DNA of 64,000 bases, from assembly GCF_014268595.2 (NCBI RefSeq), contig NZ_CP077091.1, positions 5,687,001-5,751,000 of the forward strand, in the 5' to 3' direction. Position numbers and translations under genes: made by a program. Shown here piece by piece: positions 59,851 to 64,000 of this stretch. The number at the start of each line of letters is the position of its first letter. Position 1 is the stretch's first letter. The notes beneath the pieces were generated by a model, which saw only the letters and a list, made by a program, of their open reading frames with translations, made no database searches and was not told where the DNA came from. The DNA comes from Pseudomonas hamedanensis (GTDB taxonomy: Bacteria; Pseudomonadota; Gammaproteobacteria; Pseudomonadales; Pseudomonadaceae).

Positions 59851-61086
59851 ATGCCCACTCAAGCGCCGCTGCTGTTACGTCATCACCGCCCCTTCCTGGC
59901 TTTCTGGCTGGCGCGGATTTTCACCGCCAGCGGCTTTCAGATGCTCACTGTGGCAATTGGCTGGAATCTCTACCAACTGACCGGCAACGTGCTGGATCTG
60001 GGCCTGGTCGGTCTGGTCGAGTTCGCTCCACGGGTGCTGTTCATGCTGCACACCGGGCACGTCGCCGATCGCTATGACCGGCGCAAGGTCGCGGCACTCT
60101 GTCAGTCATTGCAGGCCATGATTGCCCTGGCGCTGGCCATTGGCAGTGCGACCGACCACGTCACCCGCGAGTTGATCTTCATCCTCGCGTTTCTGCTCGG
60201 TGCGGCGCGATCGTTCGAGATGCCGACGACTCAAGCGTTGCTCCCAAGCATCGTTCCCAGCGCCCTGTTCCCGCGTGCCGTCGCCGCCGCACAATCGGCG
60301 CAGCAGTCGGCAACCATCGTCGCCCCTGCTCTCGGCGGTTTGCTCTACGCGTTCGGCAGCGTCTGGGTCTACGGCCCGACCGTGTTGCTGTATGTAATTG
60401 CCTGTGCGCTGATGCTCAACCTGCCGGCCCGCCAGACGCCGCTGAACAAAGGCAAAGCCACCCTCGACTCGTTGCTGGCGGGAATTCGCTTTATCCGCAG
60501 CCGCCCGGACATTCTCGGGGCGATCTCGCTGGACCTGTTTGCGGTATTGCTGGGCGGAGCGACGGCGTTGCTGCCGGTGTTCGCCAAGGACATTCTGCTG
60601 ACCGGCCCGTGGGGCCTGGGCCTGTTGCGCTCGGCGCCAGCGGTGGGGGCGTTGCTGATGTCACTGTTTCTGGCGCGCTTCGCGGTGGAGCGCAATGTTG
60701 GCCGGGTGATGTTCACCGCCGTCGGCATATTCGGTGTCGCCACCATAGCGTTCGGCCTGTCGACGTCGTTCTGGTTCTCCTTGGCGGTGCTAGTGGTCCT
60801 CGGCGCTGCGGACATGATCAGCATGGTCATCCGTGCCTCGTTCGTGCAGCTGGAAACCCCGGACGAAATGCGCGGCCGGGTCAGCGCGGTGAACGGCCTG
60901 TTCATCGGCGCTTCGAACCAACTGGGCGAGTTCGAATCCGGCCTCACCGCTCACTGGTTCGGCACGGTGCCGGCGGTGGTCATGGGCGGGATCGGCACGC
61001 TGGTGGTGACGGGAACGTGGATCAAACTGTTCCCGACCCTGGCGAATCGGGACCGGATGCATGTGCCGGTGGAAGAGAAGGTCTGA
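59851..61086 (+). CDS. MFS exporter (EntS-like)
   Basis: A 411-residue protein with 12 predicted helices. FLAFWLARIFTASGFQMLTV opens helix I and the loop 2-3 motif is GHVADRYDRRKVAAL. ETPDEMRGRVSAVNGLFIGA and SNQLGEFESGLTAHWFGTVP near the C-terminus are typical of MFS_3/EntS-like drug or siderophore exporters. The substrate is not predictable; there are no siderophore synthesis genes in the window. The start MPTQAPLLLRHHRP is chosen over an upstream frame through the REPIN. Confidence 0.85.
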   Translation: MPTQAPLLLRHHRPFLAFWLARIFTASGFQMLTVAIGWNLYQLTGNVLDLGLVGLVEFAPRVLFMLHTGHVADRYDRRKVAALCQSLQAMIALALAIGSATDHVTRELIFILAFLLGAARSFEMPTTQALLPSIVPSALFPRAVAAAQSAQQSATIVAPALGGLLYAFGSVWVYGPTVLLYVIACALMLNLPARQTPLNKGKATLDSLLAGIRFIRSRPDILGAISLDLFAVLLGGATALLPVFAKDILLTGPWGLGLLRSAPAVGALLMSLFLARFAVERNVGRVMFTAVGIFGVATIAFGLSTSFWFSLAVLVVLGAADMISMVIRASFVQLETPDEMRGRVSAVNGLFIGASNQLGEFESGLTAHWFGTVPAVVMGGIGTLVVTGTWIKLFPTLANRDRMHVPVEEKV

Positions 61087-61091
61087 GGTTT

Positions 61092-61643
61092 TCAGGCCAT
61101 CAACTCCCCCGCCACCTTCCCCCGCAGCACCTTGCCACCAAGCTGCTCAACCAGGGTCAAGGCAAACGCCAGCGCCCCGCCCGAGCCTTGGGCGGTGATG
61201 CAGTTGCCATCGACCACCACTGGTTGATCAACAAACGTACAGCCCGATAATTGGTGGCTGGCGCCGGGCAAGCAGGTCATGCGCCGCTGGCGCAGCACGC
61301 CTGCTGCTTGCAGGGCGGTGGCCGGGGCTTCGCCGATGGCGGCGAACAGGCGGCCGGCGCTGGCTTGGTCCTTAAGCAGCTGTTGAAGCGGCTGATGCGC
61401 CGCCAAATGTTGTGAACCGACGGCACCGCCTGGCAGCACGATCAGGTCGAAGGTTTGCGCCAGCACATCGACCAGCATGCCGTCGGCGGTCAGGCGTGTA
61501 CCGCGGGCGCAGGTGAGCATGCGTCGGCCTTCGATGCTGGCGGCGACGACTTCAATGCCGGCGCGGCGCAGCACGTCGATCAGGGTCACGCTTTGCAGAT
61601 CGTCTATGCCCTCGGCGAGGGTAACCAGTGCTCTAAAAGTCAT
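61092..61643 (-). CDS. DJ-1/PfpI-like protein lacking the active-site residues
   Basis: A 183-residue DJ-1/YajL-fold protein (RALVTLAEGIDDLQSVTLID, LIVLPGGAVGSQHLAAH, TAQGSGGALAFALTLVEQL). At the nucleophile elbow DJ-1 has AAIC106AGP; here it is AAIG104EAP. The Glu18 position is Gln17 and the His126 position is Leu125. So the Cys, Glu and His of DJ-1 are all replaced. It cannot act as a classical DJ-1/YajL deglycase/glyoxalase; a binding or structural role is possible. It lies 5 bases past the MFS stop, convergent. Confidence 0.8.
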   Translation of the reverse strand: MTFRALVTLAEGIDDLQSVTLIDVLRRAGIEVVAASIEGRRMLTCARGTRLTADGMLVDVLAQTFDLIVLPGGAVGSQHLAAHQPLQQLLKDQASAGRLFAAIGEAPATALQAAGVLRQRRMTCLPGASHQLSGCTFVDQPVVVDGNCITAQGSGGALAFALTLVEQLGGKVLRGKVAGELMA

Positions 61644-61709
61644 GGGCGCTTTCCGCTGGGTGATACCTGAAGCGTAGTCAGCTTCACCCGGATCGCGCAG
61701 CGTCAGCCG

Positions 61710-62156
61710 TTACTTGATGTAAAGCTGGGTCGACAGGGTGTTGCGCGGCGCATTGATCGAGGTGTTGCTGAAGCTGAAGGTGCCTTCCTGCTTGCCGGCC
61801 AGATCGAAGGTATAGAGAGAACCGACGGTTTTGCTGCCAGGGCTGCACTCGGTCAGATTGCCGTTATCGAAGGCACACACCGGCGCTCGGGTGCCGTTGA
61901 CTTCGAAACCATCCAGGGCGACCCGTGGCTGGTTCAGCCCATAGCCGATTTCCAGCACATAAACCTTGATGTTCGGCCCGTTGTGATTGCATTGAGTTTG
62001 CGGCTGGTTATCGGCAATGTCTTCCAGACCACAGGCCGGCGATTGCACTTTGATCACCTTCACTTCGCTCAACGGCGGCGCAGACGCCGCGAACGCCGGG
62101 ACTGCCGCGAGCAGTGCTGCAATCAAACCAAAAACTGTCATCCCGCCGTTGCGCAT
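61710..62156 (-). CDS. Small secreted protein (DUF4879/YolA-like)
   Basis: A 148-residue protein with a signal peptide (MRNGGMTVFGLIAALLAAVP, cleavage about FAA-SAP). The mature part has four cysteines (SPACGL, TQCNHN, PVCAFD, TECSPG) that could form two disulfides and a conserved KVYVLEIGYGLNQPRV. The end FSFSNTSINAPRNTLSTQLY resembles DUF4879 (YolA) from memory; the family name is uncertain. CGGAG precedes the first ATG. Function is unknown. Confidence 0.6.
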   Translation of the reverse strand: MRNGGMTVFGLIAALLAAVPAFAASAPPLSEVKVIKVQSPACGLEDIADNQPQTQCNHNGPNIKVYVLEIGYGLNQPRVALDGFEVNGTRAPVCAFDNGNLTECSPGSKTVGSLYTFDLAGKQEGTFSFSNTSINAPRNTLSTQLYIK

Positions 62157-62259
62157 GCTTGCCCACTCCGAAAAATCAGCGCGCAGTATGGCGCAGTTAT
62201 TTGCTGCGCAAAACTTCGCCGACGATCGACACCAGCATCCGCCAAATTCCTCACTCTGC

Positions 62260-62268
62260 TGGTATGAT
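62260..62268 (+). promoter_or_regulatory. Extended -10 promoter before the purine permease
   Basis: TGGTATGAT is an extended -10 (TGn + TATGAT, 5/6). No good -35 is seen, as is usual for this class. The inferred transcript begins about 100 bases before the ATG. Confidence 0.5.
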
Positions 62269-62376
62269 GCGCGGCTTTTTCCGGCCCACTACAATTTTCC
62301 AGGCGCTTGCGACGGTCTGTGCTTTGCTGTTGAGGTCGATACATTTACGGCGCCACGCGCGCCACGGGGAGCAGAC

Positions 62377-63672
62377 ATGCTGGAAAGGCTGTTTCAACTC
62401 AAGGCACACAACACCAACGTGCGCACCGAGATTCTCGCGGGCGTCACGACGTTCCTGGCCATGGCCTACATTCTGTTCGTCAACCCGAGCATCCTCGGCG
62501 AGACCGGCATGGACAAGGGTGCGGTGTTCGTCGCCACCTGTCTGGCGGCCGCCATCGGTTCGACGATCATGGGCCTGATCGCCAACTACCCGATCGCCCT
62601 TGCGCCGGGCATGGGCTTGAACGCCTTCTTCACTTACACCGTGGTGCTGCACATGGGCCACACCTGGCAAGTGGCGCTGGGTGCGGTGTTCATCTCGGCG
62701 GTGTGTTTCTTCCTGCTGTCGATCTTCCGCATCCGCGAGTGGATCATCAACAGCATCCCGCTGCCGCTGCGCTCGGCGATTGCCGCCGGTATCGGCTTGT
62801 TCCTGGCGCTGATCGCCTTGCACAACGCCGGCATCGTGGTCAGCAACCCAGCCACCATGGTCGGCCTCGGCGACCTGAAACAGCCGGCGCCGATTCTTGC
62901 CACCCTCGGCTTTGCCCTGATCGTCGCCCTCGAAGCATTGAAAGTGCGCGGCGCAGTGCTGATCGGCATTCTGGCGGTGACCATCGTGTCCATCGCCATG
63001 GGCTTCACCCCGTTCGGTGGCGTGACCTCGATGCCACCGTCGCTGGCGCCGACCTTCATGCAACTGGACATCAAAGGCGCGCTCGACATCGGTCTGGTCA
63101 GCGTGATCTTCGCCTTCCTGTTCGTTGATCTGTTCGACAACTCCGGCACCCTGATCGGCGTCGCCAAGCGCGCCGGCCTGATGGGCAAGGACGGCCACAT
63201 GCCGAAGATGGGCCGTGCGCTGATTGCCGACAGCACCGCCGCCATGGCCGGTTCGCTGCTGGGCACTTCGACCACCACCAGTTACATCGAATCCGCTGCG
63301 GGCGTCAGTGCCGGCGGCCGTACCGGTTTGACCGCCATTGTCGTCGCGATGCTGTTCCTGCTGGCGCTGTTCTTTTCGCCATTGGCAGCCAGCGTTCCGG
63401 CTTTCGCCACCGCGCCGGCGCTGCTGTTCGTCGCCGTGTTGATGACATCGGGTCTGGCAGAAATAGACTGGGAAGACATCACCGTCGCCGCGCCGGTCGT
63501 TGTGACCGCGCTGGCCATGCCGTTCACTTATTCGATCGCCAACGGTATCGCCTTCGGCTTCATCGCCTGGACCGTGATCAAACTGCTCGCCGGGCGCGCC
63601 CGTGAGCTGAACCCGGCGCTGGTGATTCTGTCGATTCTGTTCGTGATCAAGCTGGGTTGGTTCAACGCATGA
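62377..63672 (+). CDS. AzgA-type purine (guanine/hypoxanthine) permease
   Basis: A 431-residue NCS2/AzgA transporter with about 12-14 helices. [20 protein letters not shown] and [60 protein letters not shown] and [20 protein letters not shown] are family motifs. Members take up adenine, guanine or hypoxanthine; the specific substrate is not settled. The start [16 protein letters not shown] is used. It overlaps trmA by 4 bases (ATGA). Confidence 0.92.
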   Translation: MLERLFQLKAHNTNVRTEILAGVTTFLAMAYILFVNPSILGETGMDKGAVFVATCLAAAIGSTIMGLIANYPIALAPGMGLNAFFTYTVVLHMGHTWQVALGAVFISAVCFFLLSIFRIREWIINSIPLPLRSAIAAGIGLFLALIALHNAGIVVSNPATMVGLGDLKQPAPILATLGFALIVALEALKVRGAVLIGILAVTIVSIAMGFTPFGGVTSMPPSLAPTFMQLDIKGALDIGLVSVIFAFLFVDLFDNSGTLIGVAKRAGLMGKDGHMPKMGRALIADSTAAMAGSLLGTSTTTSYIESAAGVSAGGRTGLTAIVVAMLFLLALFFSPLAASVPAFATAPALLFVAVLMTSGLAEIDWEDITVAAPVVVTALAMPFTYSIANGIAFGFIAWTVIKLLAGRARELNPALVILSILFVIKLGWFNA

Positions 63673-64000
63673 CATTCGATTCTCAAGCCTACGCCGAACA
63701 ACTCGCCGCCAAGGTCACGCGCCTGCGTGACTTGCTGGCACCGTTCGCCGCACCCGAGCCGACCGTGTTCGACTCGCCGTTGCAGAACTTTCGTCTGCGT
63801 GCCGAGTTCCGCCTGTGGCGCGAAGGCGGCGAGCGTCACTATGCGATGTTCTCTCAGGACGATAAACGCACACCGATCCTGATCGAGCAATTCCCGATCG
63901 CCAGCCTGCGTATCAACCAGTTGATGCCGCAACTGAAGACGGCGTGGCAGGCCAGTTCAGCGCTGAGCCACAAGCTGTTTCAGGTGGAGTTTCTGACCAC
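63669..64000 (+). CDS. trmA: TrmA, tRNA (uracil-5-)-methyltransferase (5' end)
   Basis: The first 110 residues of a SAM-dependent methyltransferase that makes m5U54 in the T loop of tRNAs (family knowledge). [20 protein letters not shown] and [20 protein letters not shown] are typical of the TrmA N-terminus. The catalytic C-terminal part lies outside the window. Its ATG overlaps the permease stop. Confidence 0.9.
   Translation, partial: MTFDSQAYAEQLAAKVTRLRDLLAPFAAPEPTVFDSPLQNFRLRAEFRLWREGGERHYAMFSQDDKRTPILIEQFPIASLRINQLMPQLKTAWQASSALSHKLFQVEFLT

Noticed and set aside
59851..61086. Siderophore exporter assignment for the MFS gene.
   Set aside because: EntS-like sequence alone does not fix the substrate; no siderophore genes or Fur box next to it.

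Overview
The window is chromosomal DNA of a Pseudomonas, most likely of the P. fluorescens group. Three things point there: GC-rich codon use, at least seventeen REP/REPIN palindromes of the kinds seen in plant-associated pseudomonads, and a gene order that follows, with local losses and rearrangements, the P. aeruginosa PAO1 stretch that I recall as roughly PA4547 to PA4617, ending in a PA4719-PA4720-like pair. Identifications come from reading sequences and motifs; no database search was run.

Layout. 1-7.9 kb: the 3' end of pilR, thiO, and the type IV pilus minor-pilin and tip operon fimU-pilV-pilW-pilX-pilY1-pilE on the minus strand, with fimT divergent from it. 7.8-15.4 kb: the housekeeping block murJ, ribF-ileS-lspA-fkpB-ispH. 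15.6-21 kb: rpsT, then creA/proB/obg/rpmA/rplU on minus and ispB on plus, with divergent promoters between rplU and ispB. 21-32.9 kb: small and poorly known genes (PhnA-like zinc ribbon, a Fur-boxed small protein, fklB, yqhA, two lipoproteins, a Lon-like protease, DUF3015, a DUF4105/Lnb-like protein, a Gre-like factor). 32.9-42 kb: gdhA, ettA, morA, glyA. 42-49 kb: a DAACS-family symporter followed by two GntR/FCD regulators, then cstA-ybdD-yjiA and mapZ. 49-54.3 kb: radA, ankB, katB, mscL, fpr. 54.5-64 kb: a frameshifted luxR-type gene, rlmG, the cyanide-insensitive oxidase cioA-cioB with a small DUF2474 gene, an MFS exporter, a DJ-1-like protein, a small secreted protein, an AzgA-type purine permease and the start of trmA.

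How the parts work together. The pilus genes encode the priming/tip complex of the type IV pilus and a FimT with a DNA-binding GRxR motif. MorA (GGDEF+EAL) and MapZ (PilZ) are a c-di-GMP enzyme and a receptor. cstA-ybdD-yjiA form a carbon-starvation uptake operon. katB-ankB, and cioAB behind an ANR box, serve oxidative stress and respiration.

No clearly new multi-gene system was found: there is no CRISPR array, prophage, insertion sequence or defence island. The items most worth a second look are a one-base frameshift in the luxR-type gene, a pair of GGTAAGACC operator-like sites before the symporter, a strong Fur box before an unknown small gene, a His/Cys protein that appears to end in an outer-membrane barrel, a DJ-1 homologue lacking its catalytic residues, and the pilus operon lying inverted relative to what I recall of P. 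aeruginosa.
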